DNA of 55,846 bases, from NCBI GenBank assembly GCA_017512365.1, contig JAFWGQ010000009.1:1-55846 (forward strand), written 5' to 3'. The notes beneath the pieces were generated by a model, which was not told the DNA's origin, made no database searches, and was given only the letters and a program-made list of their open reading frames with translations. The translations under genes and the position numbers were made by a program. The number at the start of each line of letters is the position of its first letter. The stretch's first letter is position 1. Below are positions 7,914 to 16,034 of this stretch, one piece after another. This stretch comes from Mogibacterium sp. (GTDB taxonomy: Bacteria > Bacillota > Clostridia > Peptostreptococcales > Anaerovoracaceae).

Positions 7914-8571
7914 GAAGACGATGAAATCCGCGCTCGAGACCATGATGTTCATGTGGGGAGAGCCTTTGGAAGTAAAGGATGCCGCTGAGGTCCTCGAAGC
8001 TGACAGAAAGGAAGTCAGGGAGCTATTCAAAGAGCTCATGGACGAATACGAGCAGGAAGGCCGCGGCATACGTGTAAGGGAAGTGGATGATGCCTTCGGT
8101 TTTGTGACCTATGTCGAAAACGATCTGTTCGTAAAAAAACTCTGTACGCCTGTAAGGGTAAGGAGACTTTCGCAGGCGGCGCTTGAAGTGCTTGCCATAA
8201 TCGCTTACCGCCAGCCGGTCACAAGATCCGAGATCGATTCGATCAGGGGCATCAAGAGCGAGAGGGTCATCGACGGACTTATCGACAAGGGCCTGGTTGA
8301 GATCAAGGGGAGATCCGAGGGCGTCGGCAGACCGCTCATATACGCGACTACGAAGGAGTTCCTCAAGAAGTTCGGTTTCGCATCGCTAAAGGATCTGCCT
8401 GAAGTGCCTGAATACGAAGAGATGAGGCGCGAGCGCGAGGAGGAGGGCTACGGCCAGATGTATATCGACTTCAACGCCGAGGACGCCGACGCCGATCCAG
8501 AGGCCGGAAATACAGGATCTGAGACCGGACCGGACGCGGACGAAGCAAAAGAAGCAGCAGAAGAAGAGTAA
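7903..8571 (+). CDS. scpB: Segregation and condensation protein B
   Basis: 222 residues. I choose ATG 7903 rather than 7897 because GGAGG lies 6 nt before it and overlaps the earlier ATG. The body has the two winged-helix domains of ScpB (LEVLAIIAYRQPVTRSEIDSIRG and VIDGLIDKGLVEIKGRSEGVGRPLIYATT). It joins ScpA and SMC in the condensin complex. The last 35 residues are an acidic, low-complexity tail. It overlaps scpA by 11 bp, indicating a coupled operon. Confidence 0.95.
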   Translation: MYSKKTMKSALETMMFMWGEPLEVKDAAEVLEADRKEVRELFKELMDEYEQEGRGIRVREVDDAFGFVTYVENDLFVKKLCTPVRVRRLSQAALEVLAIIAYRQPVTRSEIDSIRGIKSERVIDGLIDKGLVEIKGRSEGVGRPLIYATTKEFLKKFGFASLKDLPEVPEYEEMRREREEEGYGQMYIDFNAEDADADPEAGNTGSETGPDADEAKEAAEEE

Positions 8572-8584
8572 AGGGAAAAGCGTG

Positions 8585-9286
8585 ATGCGTATCAATCAGT
8601 ACATTGCATCGGCCGGTGTCTGCAGCAGGCGCGCGGCCGATGAATTAATAGAAAAAGGCAGAGTGAAGGTCAACGGCAAAGTCCTTGGGACCATGGGATA
8701 CCATGTTCAGGACGGTGACATCGTCGAAGTCGACGACATACGCGTCGAGCCTGAAACGAAGAAGGTCTATTATCTCCTGAACAAGCCCGCGGGTTATGTG
8801 ACATCGACGGCGGACAAGGAGGGCAGGCCGCTTGTGACCGAGCTCGTCCCGGACAGCATCAGGGTGTTCCCGGTGGGAAGGCTCGACTTCAATACATCGG
8901 GTCTTCTCATACTGACAAATGACGGAGAGCTTTCAAACAGGCTGATGCATCCGTCGCACGGATTCAACAAGAAATATCTTGTAAGGGCTCAGGGCATCGT
9001 GACCCGGGCAGAGGCCGCGAGGCTCGAAAAGGGAGTGGACATAGGAGGCTTCGTTACATCGCCTGCGGAGGTCCATCTCATAAAGCATGACCGCAACTCG
9101 ACTCTGGCCGAGATCGTGATCCACGAAGGCAAGAACAGGCAGGTGAGGCGGATGTTCAAGGCTATAGGGCATCCGGTGCTCGAGCTCTGCCGCACGGGAC
9201 TCGGAAATCTCGAGATCGGAAAGCTGGCGATCGGACAGTGCCGCAAGCTCAGCCCGGCCGAGGTGGAATATCTGAAAAGGGTCTGA
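8585..9286 (+). CDS. rluB: RluB/RsuA-family 23S rRNA pseudouridine synthase
   Basis: 233 residues from ATG 8585; a GTG one codon earlier is equally possible. The N-terminus is an S4 RNA-binding domain (RINQYIASAGVCSRRAADELIE). The catalytic motif VGRLDFNTSGLLILTNDGE carries Asp101. In the Firmicutes genome order scpA-scpB-rluB this enzyme makes pseudouridine near 2605 in 23S rRNA; the precise site is inferred. It ends the housekeeping run, and a transporter remnant begins 3 bp after its stop. Confidence 0.9.
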   Translation: MRINQYIASAGVCSRRAADELIEKGRVKVNGKVLGTMGYHVQDGDIVEVDDIRVEPETKKVYYLLNKPAGYVTSTADKEGRPLVTELVPDSIRVFPVGRLDFNTSGLLILTNDGELSNRLMHPSHGFNKKYLVRAQGIVTRAEAARLEKGVDIGGFVTSPAEVHLIKHDRNSTLAEIVIHEGKNRQVRRMFKAIGHPVLELCRTGLGNLEIGKLAIGQCRKLSPAEVEYLKRV

Positions 9287-9288
9287 TA

Positions 9289-9503
9289 ATGGCGTCTCTC
9301 AAACTGTCATCAAATACGAAAATGCTGTCTGCCGTGATGCTGCGCCTGCTTCCGATTTAGGTGCTGATGCTCGCGGTAGCGTCGCTTAACAGCCTCATTT
9401 CCGGATGGTTCGCGGCCAATTACATCGGTGAGAGCGCGATGAGCGCCGTTGGCATTTTCGCTCCGGTACAGATGCTGACCGGTGCCGTCGGAACTGTGAT
9501 GTC
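9289..9503 (+). pseudogene. N-terminal remnant of a MATE-family efflux transporter
   Basis: Translation from ATG 9289 gives MASLKLSSNTKMLSAVMLRLLPI, a TAG stop at 9358, then VLMLAVASLNSLISGWFAAN, YIGESAMSAVGIFAPVQML and TGAVGTVM. The slnslIsgwFaanYIGesAmsAvgifaPv pattern is the first two membrane helices of MATE multidrug/Na+ antiporters. Homology ends near 9503 after about 70 codons and the frame closes at TGA 9523. The gene is dead: it has an internal nonsense codon and lacks about five-sixths of its length. The sequence continues directly into a glycosyltransferase fragment in another frame. Confidence 0.7.
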
Positions 9504-9506
9504 TGA

Positions 9507-10145
9507 GCGTATCCGGCTCTGCTGAAATGCAAAAAGACCGCGGTCACCGAAAGCGTTTCCTATCACTACAGACAGCGCGAGGATTCCATGCTCAAGCAGA
9601 GCTCGAACTACGCTGAGGAAGCACAGATCCTTTCATATCTGTATGAATACAAGAAGAAGTGGAGCGAGTCCGCTCCTGAGGAGCTTGAATTAAAAAAGCA
9701 GGTCACAGACCATGTGCTTTCGATGGCGGTCATAAGGTCGGGAGGAAGGCTGCCGCACATGGATTATTCCACGATCGAAAAGAGATTCTGCGGCAGGAAC
9801 GTGGTGCTGTACAGCGCCGGCACTTTCGGCCAGCAGGTGTATACACGTTTCCTTGAGAACAACTACCGCAATGTGGTCGTCTGGATAGACTCCTACTATG
9901 TGGAATACCGCAGGTGCTGCCGCGATGTCGATCCGGTCGAGGCCGTATGCAGCGCTGATTACGAGTATGTCCTCATAGCGAGCGTCGACTCTACTCAGAC
10001 AGCGGGCATCATCTCGCAGCTCGAGGATCTGGGAGTCGAAAGAAAGAAGATACTCACAGTCGAGATACCGGAAGAGAACAGAGAGAAACTGCTGGAAAAC
10101 TTCCTGGATGTCGAAGCGATACGGGAAAAGGCTTGTCTGGTATAA
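9507..10145 (+). pseudogene. C-terminal remnant of a glycosyltransferase-type protein
   Basis: The frame is open from 9507 (after TGA 9504-9506) to 10145. The first residues, AYPALLKCKKTAVTESVSYH followed by YRQREDSML, look like the end of a GT2-family glycosyltransferase domain (lyPallka.k......YhYR.R.dSm). A second domain follows (RNVVLYSAGTFGQQVYTRFL, VWIDSYYVEYRR), resembling the nucleotide-binding domain often attached to such enzymes. The donor-binding N-terminal half is absent. A start at ATG 9588 with GAGG 5 nt upstream could still make a 185-residue protein, but as an enzyme it is truncated. It joins the MATE remnant with no gap. Confidence 0.6.
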
Positions 10146-10187
10146 AACATGTCAGGGATCTTCGATCCAATACTGTAAAACGGTGTG

Positions 10188-10221
10188 TTGCAAAGTGTAA
10201 AACATTGTGATACAATGTTTT
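10188..10221 (+). promoter_or_regulatory. Promoter and autorepression operator of the toxin-antitoxin pair
   Basis: TTGCAA (10188-10193) and TACAAT (10211-10216) are 17 bp apart. A perfect 10-bp inverted repeat, AAAACATTGT-gat-ACAATGTTTT (10199-10221), covers the -10. This is where a ribbon-helix-helix antitoxin would bind to repress its own operon. GGAGGTG of the antitoxin gene follows directly. Confidence 0.75.
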
Positions 10222-10235
10222 CGGAGGTGAATGAT

Positions 10236-10472
10236 ATGTCCACAAATATCAACATACGTGTAGATGAGGAGCTGAAGAATGCACTTCAGGGGTATGCCAG
10301 ACTGGAAGGAAAGACTGTCTCGGAAGTTGTGCTTGATGCAGTCCGGGAGAAACTGGAAAACGATTATGATTATGCTCTGGCACTTCTGGCGTACGAAAGT
10401 GTTGACCTGAGCGATACGACTACTCTGGCAGATATGTGTGCGGAGGCTGGGATCGAGTATGAGTCGCTATAA
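10236..10472 (+). CDS. RelB/DinJ-type ribbon-helix-helix antitoxin
   Basis: 78 residues from ATG 10236 with GGAGGTG upstream; the frame is open further 5' but those codons overlap the promoter. The start NINIRVDEELKNALQGYARLEGKTVSEVVLDAV is a ribbon-helix-helix DNA-binding domain; the acidic C-terminus would wrap the toxin. It should neutralise the downstream RelE-type toxin and repress the operon through the inverted repeat over the -10. It overlaps the toxin start by 14 bp, the usual coupling in type II systems. Confidence 0.85.
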   Translation: MSTNINIRVDEELKNALQGYARLEGKTVSEVVLDAVREKLENDYDYALALLAYESVDLSDTTTLADMCAEAGIEYESL

Positions 10473-10749
10473 ACTGATATATTCCAAGGACTTTCAGAAA
10501 CTGTTCAAAAAGCTTGATCCGTCAGTTCAGAAACTCGTAGCATCATATATCAAACACAATCTGGAAAATACGGAGGATCCAAGAGCTCACGGGAAAGCTC
10601 TGAAAGGAAATAAAAAAGGGCTGTGGCGCTACCGGATAGCCGGCTACAGGCTCATCGTTGAAATACAGGATGACAAACTTATAATTCTTATACTGACTTT
10701 TGGGCATAGAAGCGAAATTTTACAAAAGAAAACAATGAGACTTCGGTAA
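10459..10749 (+). CDS. RelE/YoeB-type toxin
   Basis: 96 residues from ATG 10459; GGAGG lies 12 nt upstream inside the antitoxin gene. The sequence YKLIYSKDFQKLFKKLDPSV, the central KALKGNKKGLWRYRIAGYRLI and the end LILTFGHRSEIL follow the RelE fold closely (basic, five-stranded, with the R-Y-R and GHR motifs). RelE toxins cleave mRNA in the ribosomal A site. The pair sits directly after two gene remnants, typical of a selfish accessory island. A ParE-like gyrase role is less likely but not excluded. Confidence 0.85.
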   Translation: MSRYKLIYSKDFQKLFKKLDPSVQKLVASYIKHNLENTEDPRAHGKALKGNKKGLWRYRIAGYRLIVEIQDDKLIILILTFGHRSEILQKKTMRLR

Positions 10750-10756
10750 AAAAAGA

Positions 10757-10795
10757 CAGATACAGGATCGGGACCCTGTATCTGCCTTTTTTTTT
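10757..10795. terminator. Bidirectional terminator between relE-like gene and livF
   Basis: CAGATACAGG and CCTGTATCTG form a 10-bp stem, with T8 or more on the plus-strand side and T7 on the minus-strand side. It can end both convergent operons. Confidence 0.9.
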
Positions 10796-10807
10796 ATTGA
10801 ACTTCGA

Positions 10808-11512
10808 TCACTCGCCCAGATATGCCTGCTGTACCCTCTCGTCGTTGAGGAGGGCCTTGCCCGGTCCGGCCATCGTTATGACGCCGGTCTCCATTACGTA
10901 AGCGTAGTCGGAGATCTCGAGAGCGGCCTTGGCGTTCTGCTCGATGAGCAGGATGTTGACGCCGTCCTCCTTTATCTTCTGTATTACCGCGAAGATGTCT
11001 TTGATGACGAGAGGAGCGAGTCCCAGCGAAGGCTCGTCGAGCATGAGGAGCTTCGGCTTGGACATCAGGGCGCGGGCTACAGCGAGCATCTGCTGCTCGC
11101 CTCCGGAGAGGGTCGCGCCGAGCTGCCATGTTCTCTCTGCGATCCTCGGGAAGAGCCCGTATACCCAGTCCCTGTCCTTTGCGATCTCAGCCTTGTCCGT
11201 TCTGAGATACGCGCCTGCCGCTATGTTCTCGTCCACCGTCAGGTCAGGGAAGATCCTTCTGCCTTCAGGGCAGAGGATGATGCCGTGACCTACGATGTCC
11301 TTGGTCTTCAGATTTGTGATCTCCGTATCATCCCAGTACACGTGGCCGTCCGACTTGGGAACGAGACCCATCACGGACTTCAGCGTCGTCGACTTTCCGG
11401 CGCCGTTGGCCCCGATCAGGGAGATGATCTTTCCGTCAGGCACATCTATGTCGATGCCTCTGAGAGCGTGGATACCGCCGTAGTGCACATTCAGATTCCT
11501 GATCGCCAGCAT
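10808..11512 (-). CDS. livF: Branched-chain amino-acid ABC transporter, ATP-binding protein LivF
   Basis: 234 residues. Walker A is GANGAGKST, the ABC signature is LSGGEQQMLAVARALM and Walker B is LLMLDEPSLGLAPL. The text after the D-loop (VIKDIFAVIQKIKEDGVNILLIEQN) is typical of LivF. It hydrolyses ATP at the inner membrane to drive uptake of Leu, Ile, Val or related amino acids. Its start overlaps the livG stop by one base (TAATG). It is the last gene of livK-livH-livM-livG-livF. Confidence 0.95.
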   Translation of the reverse strand: MLAIRNLNVHYGGIHALRGIDIDVPDGKIISLIGANGAGKSTTLKSVMGLVPKSDGHVYWDDTEITNLKTKDIVGHGIILCPEGRRIFPDLTVDENIAAGAYLRTDKAEIAKDRDWVYGLFPRIAERTWQLGATLSGGEQQMLAVARALMSKPKLLMLDEPSLGLAPLVIKDIFAVIQKIKEDGVNILLIEQNAKAALEISDYAYVMETGVITMAGPGKALLNDERVQQAYLGE

Positions 11513-12366
11513 TATTCATCACCTCCCAGATAAGCTTCTATTACAGCAGGGTTGGCCTGTATCTCCGCCGGAGTTCCGTCGGCTATCTGCCCGCCGTAGT
11601 TGAGTACGTAGATGTGTTCGCATATGCCCATGATGACCTGCATGTGGTGCTCGATCATCAGGATGGACAGATCGAACTCGTCGCGAATGCGCCCGATGAA
11701 TCTCATCAGGTCGTCCGACTCCTGCGGGTTCATACCTGCGGCCGGCTCATCGAGCAGCAGGATCGAAGGGTGGGTCGCGAGCGCCCTCGCGATCTCAAGA
11801 TGCCTCTGCTTTCCGTACGGAAGCGATGTGGACATGTCGTCCCTGTTCTCGTACAGGTCGAGCTTTTTCAGAAGATCGAGAGCTTCCTCTCTCATGTCCT
11901 TCTCTTCTTTGCGGGCCTTTTTGCTGCGGAAAGTGGCTCCGAACACAGACTCGCTCTGGTTCATGTGCATCGCTACCATTACGTTCTCAAGCACTGTCAT
12001 GCCCTTGAACAGCCTGATGTTCTGGAACGTTCTGGCGACGCCGAGCTTCGTGACGCTGTCAGGCAGCATGGTGATCGCCTTTGAGTACTTGCCCTGGTTG
12101 CGGCCTTTGTATTCTTCCTTCATCTTGCCCTGAGGGTGGTTTTCGATGACGACTTTGCCGTTGATCTCGACCGCCCCGTTCGTCGGCTCGTATACGCCTG
12201 TGATGCAGTTGAACGCCGTTGTCTTGCCGGCTCCGTTAGGGCCGATCAGTCCGACGATCTCGTTTTTGTGTACGTCGAGGTTGAGATTGTCCACCGCGAC
12301 TACTCCGCCGAACTGCATGGTTATGTCGGAGAGACGGAGCACGACTTCTCTTTTGTCTTCAGCCAT
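11512..12366 (-). CDS. livG: Branched-chain amino-acid ABC transporter, ATP-binding protein LivG
   Basis: 284 residues. Walker A is GPNGAGKTTAFNCITG and Walker B is ILLLDEPAAGMNP, the latter specific to LivG. The signature region reads TSLPYGKQRHLEIARALA, where LPYGKQR replaces the standard LSGGQ, as usual in LivG. There is a charged insertion near residues 80-110 before the Q-loop (VARTFQNIRLFKGMTVLENV). It partners LivF under the LivH/LivM permease. It starts one base after the end of livM. Confidence 0.95.
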   Translation of the reverse strand: MAEDKREVVLRLSDITMQFGGVVAVDNLNLDVHKNEIVGLIGPNGAGKTTAFNCITGVYEPTNGAVEINGKVVIENHPQGKMKEEYKGRNQGKYSKAITMLPDSVTKLGVARTFQNIRLFKGMTVLENVMVAMHMNQSESVFGATFRSKKARKEEKDMREEALDLLKKLDLYENRDDMSTSLPYGKQRHLEIARALATHPSILLLDEPAAGMNPQESDDLMRFIGRIRDEFDLSILMIEHHMQVIMGICEHIYVLNYGGQIADGTPAEIQANPAVIEAYLGGDE

Positions 12367-12367
12367 G

Positions 12368-13681
12368 TCACTTGCCCTCCTTGTCGAATACCATCACAGT
12401 TTCGGAAACAGGAAGCGGTGTGAACAGCGCTTCGCCCGAAGCCTTTCTGGCCTCGTTTGCTTCCTTTGCTTCTCTTGCTTTTGCCTTCGCAGCCGCTCTG
12501 GCCGCTCTTTCCTCGCGCTTTGCCGCAGCTTTTGCTTTATGCTTTGCAGGCCAGGCCTTCAGATTGGCCGGGAGATTCCTGAACCATCCTATGAAGCCCT
12601 CCCAGCTGAATTCCCTTGTGCCCATGATGCCCTGTGAGTAGAAGAGCACGATGAGCATGATCAGTATCGCGAACACGACCTTTCTGAAGCCCGGCCTCAT
12701 CAGGCTCGAGCTGATGCCGAGCCAGCGGCCGGCGTCAAGGCCTCTCAGCCACCATTCCGAAGCCGCCGTGAAGAGGAACGCGCCTATCACGGAGCCTGTG
12801 ATGGAGCCGATGCCGCCGATAACGACTATGAGCAGTATCTCATATGTCATTACCGTATTGAACGGGGTCGCGTTGATCGTCGTCTGGAACATCGCCAGAA
12901 GCGCGCCGCTGATGCCCGCAAAGAACGAGCTGATGACGAAGGACATCTCTTTATGTTTGAAGAGGTTGACGCCCATCGCTTCGGCTGCGATCTCGTCGTC
13001 TCTTATGGAGCGGAAGGCGCGTCCGTAGGACGACCGTATCAGGAGCACTATGATCGCTATGCATATCCCGGAGATTATGACAGGGAAGACAGCGTTGTCA
13101 TAGGTCGTATACTTTCTGAGTACGTTCGATCCGTTCGTTATTGGGCCGAGGGTGTTCCACTGGAAGAATGCCCTCAGTATCTCGGCGAAGCCGAGTGTCG
13201 CTATCGCGAGATAATCGGATTTGAGCCTCAGCACCGGTATGCCGATCAGAAAGGCGATGACAGCCACTATGAGGCCTGCGCCCAGCATCGGGATGAGCAT
13301 GCCGAGGTAGTGGCCGAAGACTCCGAGGTGCGCCTCGAGTATCTCTACTATCGACCATTTAATGAGGCCGCCATCGAAATACTGATAGACGGCGTCATGC
13401 GATGCCGCAGGTATGGTAAAGATCGCGTAGGTGTACGCGCCGATCAGCATGAAGCCCGCCTGGCCGAGCGAGAAGAGTCCCGTGAAGCCGTTCAGCAGGT
13501 TCATGGACGCCGCGACGAGCGCGTAGATCGATCCCTTTTCGATAACGGTGATCAGCATCTTCCAGCTCGATCCTGCAGGTATGGTCATGTCTCCGATATA
13601 TACCAGGATCAGGAAGATCGCGATCGCCGCAACGGAGAGGACGGATTTTGTTCTTGGTTTGAGTTCAAGTTTCGTATCCAT
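12368..13681 (-). CDS. livM: Branched-chain amino-acid ABC transporter permease LivM with a long charged tail
   Basis: 437 residues, clearly longer than the usual 320-360. About ten membrane segments occupy residues 15-350, with GLFSLGQAGFMLIGAY, KSDYLAIATLGFAEILR and SYGRAFRSIRDDEIAAEAMG, the LivM family motifs. The final 75 or so residues are a cytoplasmic, Ala/Lys/Glu/Arg-rich helix (AAAKREERAARAAAKAKAR) ending in a short hydrophobic tag. The extra tail is not needed for the permease fold and may be a linker or docking helix; its role is unknown. It is co-transcribed with livH (9 bp away). Confidence 0.93.
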   Translation of the reverse strand: MDTKLELKPRTKSVLSVAAIAIFLILVYIGDMTIPAGSSWKMLITVIEKGSIYALVAASMNLLNGFTGLFSLGQAGFMLIGAYTYAIFTIPAASHDAVYQYFDGGLIKWSIVEILEAHLGVFGHYLGMLIPMLGAGLIVAVIAFLIGIPVLRLKSDYLAIATLGFAEILRAFFQWNTLGPITNGSNVLRKYTTYDNAVFPVIISGICIAIIVLLIRSSYGRAFRSIRDDEIAAEAMGVNLFKHKEMSFVISSFFAGISGALLAMFQTTINATPFNTVMTYEILLIVVIGGIGSITGSVIGAFLFTAASEWWLRGLDAGRWLGISSSLMRPGFRKVVFAILIMLIVLFYSQGIMGTREFSWEGFIGWFRNLPANLKAWPAKHKAKAAAKREERAARAAAKAKAREAKEANEARKASGEALFTPLPVSETVMVFDKEGK

Positions 13682-13690
13682 GGCCCCTCC

Positions 13691-14569
13691 TTATACCTTG
13701 TCGATGTTCTTCTCACCGAAGAGTCCCGTAGGCTTGACCATGAGGATTACGATGAGGAGCACAAAAGTGAAAGCGTCCGAGAATGTCGTCCAGCCTGCGC
13801 CCTTTATGAGGTTCTCGCAGACTCCTATTACAAAGGCTCCGACGACCGCGCCCGGTACCGATCCTATGCCTCCGAATACCGCGGCGACGAAGGCCTTGAG
13901 TCCGGGCATGGCGCCTGACATCGGGTTGATGCCGGTGTAGTTGGAGAAGTAGAGGATCGAGCCTATGGCGGCAAGTCCGCAGCCTATTACAAACGTGACT
14001 GTGATGACCCTGTTGATGTCTATTCCCATCAGAGAGCTCGTCTCGAAGTCGCGCGATACCGCGCGCATCGCCATGCCGATCTTGGTGTGCTTTATGAGCA
14101 TGACCAGCAGGAATACGAGAACGATGGTGAGTACCGGCGTGATCAGCGTGACCATCTTGGTCGTCGCCGAGCCGATTTTTACCGTCTTCTGGAGAAAGGC
14201 GATCTCAGGGTATGTCTTGGTAAGGCCTCCGGTTATGTACAGGGCGAAGTTCTGCAGAAGATATGAGACTCCGATGGCGGAGATCATTATCGACATGCGG
14301 GGCGCCGTACGCAGAGGCCGGTATGCGACTTTTTCTATCGTGGTTCCCAGGACTATCGCGAAGAGTATTACCAGTATTACCGACAGCCAGAGAGGCAGTA
14401 CGGTAATAAGGTATACCATGATGAGTCCGGACCACATGAAGACGTCGCCGTGCGCGAAGTTGATGAGCCTGAGGATACCGTATACCATCGTGTATCCTAT
14501 GGCTATCAGCGCGTATTGTCCGCCGACCGCGATGCCGGCGAGTATGTATGGTAACCAGGTCTGTAGCAT
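13691..14569 (-). CDS. livH: Branched-chain amino-acid ABC transporter permease LivH
   Basis: 292 residues with about eight membrane segments. The motifs GYTMVYGILRLINFAHGDVFMW and IGIDINRVITVTFVIGCGLA are typical of LivH. It forms the transmembrane channel with LivM. The upstream gap to livK (about 150 bp) holds an intercistronic hairpin and a 21-bp scrap that matches the FAHGDVFM part of this gene. Confidence 0.95.
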   Translation of the reverse strand: MLQTWLPYILAGIAVGGQYALIAIGYTMVYGILRLINFAHGDVFMWSGLIMVYLITVLPLWLSVILVILFAIVLGTTIEKVAYRPLRTAPRMSIMISAIGVSYLLQNFALYITGGLTKTYPEIAFLQKTVKIGSATTKMVTLITPVLTIVLVFLLVMLIKHTKIGMAMRAVSRDFETSSLMGIDINRVITVTFVIGCGLAAIGSILYFSNYTGINPMSGAMPGLKAFVAAVFGGIGSVPGAVVGAFVIGVCENLIKGAGWTTFSDAFTFVLLIVILMVKPTGLFGEKNIDKV

Positions 14570-14621
14570 TGTGTTGTCCTATCTGTCAGATTCCCGCTGA
14601 GCGGGTGAGATTTACAAAAGT

Positions 14622-14645
14622 GCGGGAAGCCTTGCGGCTTCCCGC
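14622..14645 (-). other. Intercistronic hairpin between livK and livH
   Basis: GCGGGAAGCC and GGCTTCCCGC form a perfect 10-bp stem with a 4-nt loop. On the minus strand only ACTTTTG follows, a poor T-run. It fits a partial terminator or RNA-stability hairpin that keeps the binding protein more abundant than the permease, as in many ABC operons. A smaller CCCGC-TGA-GCGGG palindrome (14593-14605) lies nearer livH. Confidence 0.7.
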
Positions 14646-14674
14646 ATATAAGTATTTGATTGTGATCACGGCTG

Positions 14675-14695
14675 CATGAAGACGCCGCCGTGCGC
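14675..14695 (-). repeat. livH-like sequence scrap after livK
   Basis: These 21 bp match 14435-14455 inside livH in 20 positions, in the same orientation and 240 bp apart. The flanking minus-strand frame reads AVICFAHGGVFMQP then stop, against LINFAHGDVFMW in LivH. It begins 26 bp after the livK stop codon, as if a short piece of a second livH were left behind. Confidence 0.65.
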
Positions 14696-14720
14696 AAAGC
14701 AGATGACTGCAGTCATCAGA

Positions 14721-15899
14721 CTACTGAGCGCTCTGTTTCTTTACGAACTCCCACGCGCCTGTCTCTGTGTTGCACTTCTTTACGAATGCCTCTGTCTTGT
14801 TGGCGTCGCCTGTCTCGTTGAACGAAACGTCGCCGCAGACGAGGCCGCTGACCTGCAGGTCAGGCAGAGCGGCGAGAATGTCGGCAGGAGCTGTCGATCC
14901 GGCAGCCTTGATCGCCTCGAGCGCTACGAAGTATGCGTCGTAGCCCATTGCCGTAACAGCAGCGAGGTCTGTGTTGCCGCCGTTGTTCGTCTTGGCGTCA
15001 GCGTTCTCTTCCATCCATGCCTTGATGCCCTCGTCGAATTCAGGGTTGCCGCCCTCCTGATAGAAGGTGGTGACTGTGATGTCGACGTTCTTGCCCTTGG
15101 CAGCCTCTGTGATAACGTTGGAATCCCATGTGTCTCCTGCAAGGATAGGCATTCCGAGTGACTGAGCCTCGGCCTGGTCGATGATGAGAGCCGCAGCCTC
15201 TGTGGATACAGGGCTGAAGAATACATCGCAGCCGTTCTTCTTGGCGTTCGCTACATAGGATGTGAAGTCTGAGTTCTTGTCAGGGAACTGCTCTTCGACT
15301 ACCTCGCCGCCGAGGCCCTTGAATGCCTCAACGAAGTAGTTGACGAGACCTACAGAGTAGTCATCGCCGAGCTTGGAGAGGCAGTAAGCCTTCTTGCAGC
15401 CGCTCTCCCATGCGTAGTTGGCGAGTACCGTGCCCTGGAAAGGATCCAGGAAGCAGATCCTGTAGTACTGCTCGCAGTCAGCCGTTACCTGAGGGTTCGT
15501 GCATGTAACGCCGATAGCAGGCATTCCTGCGTCCGCGAATACATCGGCAGCGGCGATCGATACTCCGGAACCGTATGACCCGAGTACGATCGAAACGTTC
15601 TGGGATACGAGGTTCTGGGCGGCTGTAACAGCCTTGGAGTTGTCGGATTCGTTATCTACGATAGCGAGCTCGACCTTGTACTCCTTGTCGCCGACCGTGA
15701 CTGTCGGCTGCTGCTGATTGGCATACTGGATGCCGAGTGTTTCCTGCTTGCCGCCGGCGCCGTTGTCGCCCGATGCAGGCTCGAATACACCGATCTTGAT
15801 GGTGTCGCCGTCAGAACTGCCGCCGCCGGAGCCGCCGCATCCCGCAAGAGCGAGCATGACCATCAGGAAGGTTAGTGTCAGTGCGATAAATTTCTTCAT
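14721..15899 (-). CDS. livK: Branched-chain amino-acid ABC transporter substrate-binding lipoprotein
   Basis: 392 residues, with GGAGG before the start. Residues 1-21 are a lipoprotein signal (KKFIALTLTFLMVMLALAGC), with Cys21 as the lipidated residue, followed by a Gly/Ser linker. The body is a type I periplasmic-binding fold (IKIGVFEPASGDNGAGGKQE, SNVITEAAKGK, AVTAMGYDAYFVALEAIKAAG). It captures branched-chain amino acids outside the membrane and delivers them to LivHM. It is the first gene of the operon; the promoter overlaps the upstream terminator. Confidence 0.95.
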   Translation of the reverse strand: MKKFIALTLTFLMVMLALAGCGGSGGGSSDGDTIKIGVFEPASGDNGAGGKQETLGIQYANQQQPTVTVGDKEYKVELAIVDNESDNSKAVTAAQNLVSQNVSIVLGSYGSGVSIAAADVFADAGMPAIGVTCTNPQVTADCEQYYRICFLDPFQGTVLANYAWESGCKKAYCLSKLGDDYSVGLVNYFVEAFKGLGGEVVEEQFPDKNSDFTSYVANAKKNGCDVFFSPVSTEAAALIIDQAEAQSLGMPILAGDTWDSNVITEAAKGKNVDITVTTFYQEGGNPEFDEGIKAWMEENADAKTNNGGNTDLAAVTAMGYDAYFVALEAIKAAGSTAPADILAALPDLQVSGLVCGDVSFNETGDANKTEAFVKKCNTETGAWEFVKKQSAQ

Positions 15900-15982
15900 C
15901 TCGATTCCTCCATATTATTGATTATCGACAATACGTGATCGTCTTATCACTCCCAAAAAGAAAGGGGAGTAATATAGTAGAT

Positions 15983-16011
15983 ATTGTAAGAAATCATACG
16001 TAAAAAAACAA
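15983..16011 (-). promoter_or_regulatory. Promoter of the liv operon
   Basis: On the minus strand TTGTTT (16006-16011) and TACAAT (15983-15988) are 17 bp apart, about 85 bp before livK. The -35 lies in the T-run of the preceding terminator, so the two units are packed with no spare sequence. Confidence 0.6.
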
Positions 16012-16028
16012 GGCTTGACAGGCCTTGT
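16002..16028 (-). terminator. Terminator after the cytidylate-kinase-like gene (distal)
   Basis: ACAAGGC and GCCTTGT form a 7-bp stem, followed on the minus strand by T7. It is the second of two tandem terminators. Confidence 0.85.
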
Positions 16029-16034
16029 GTCCAT

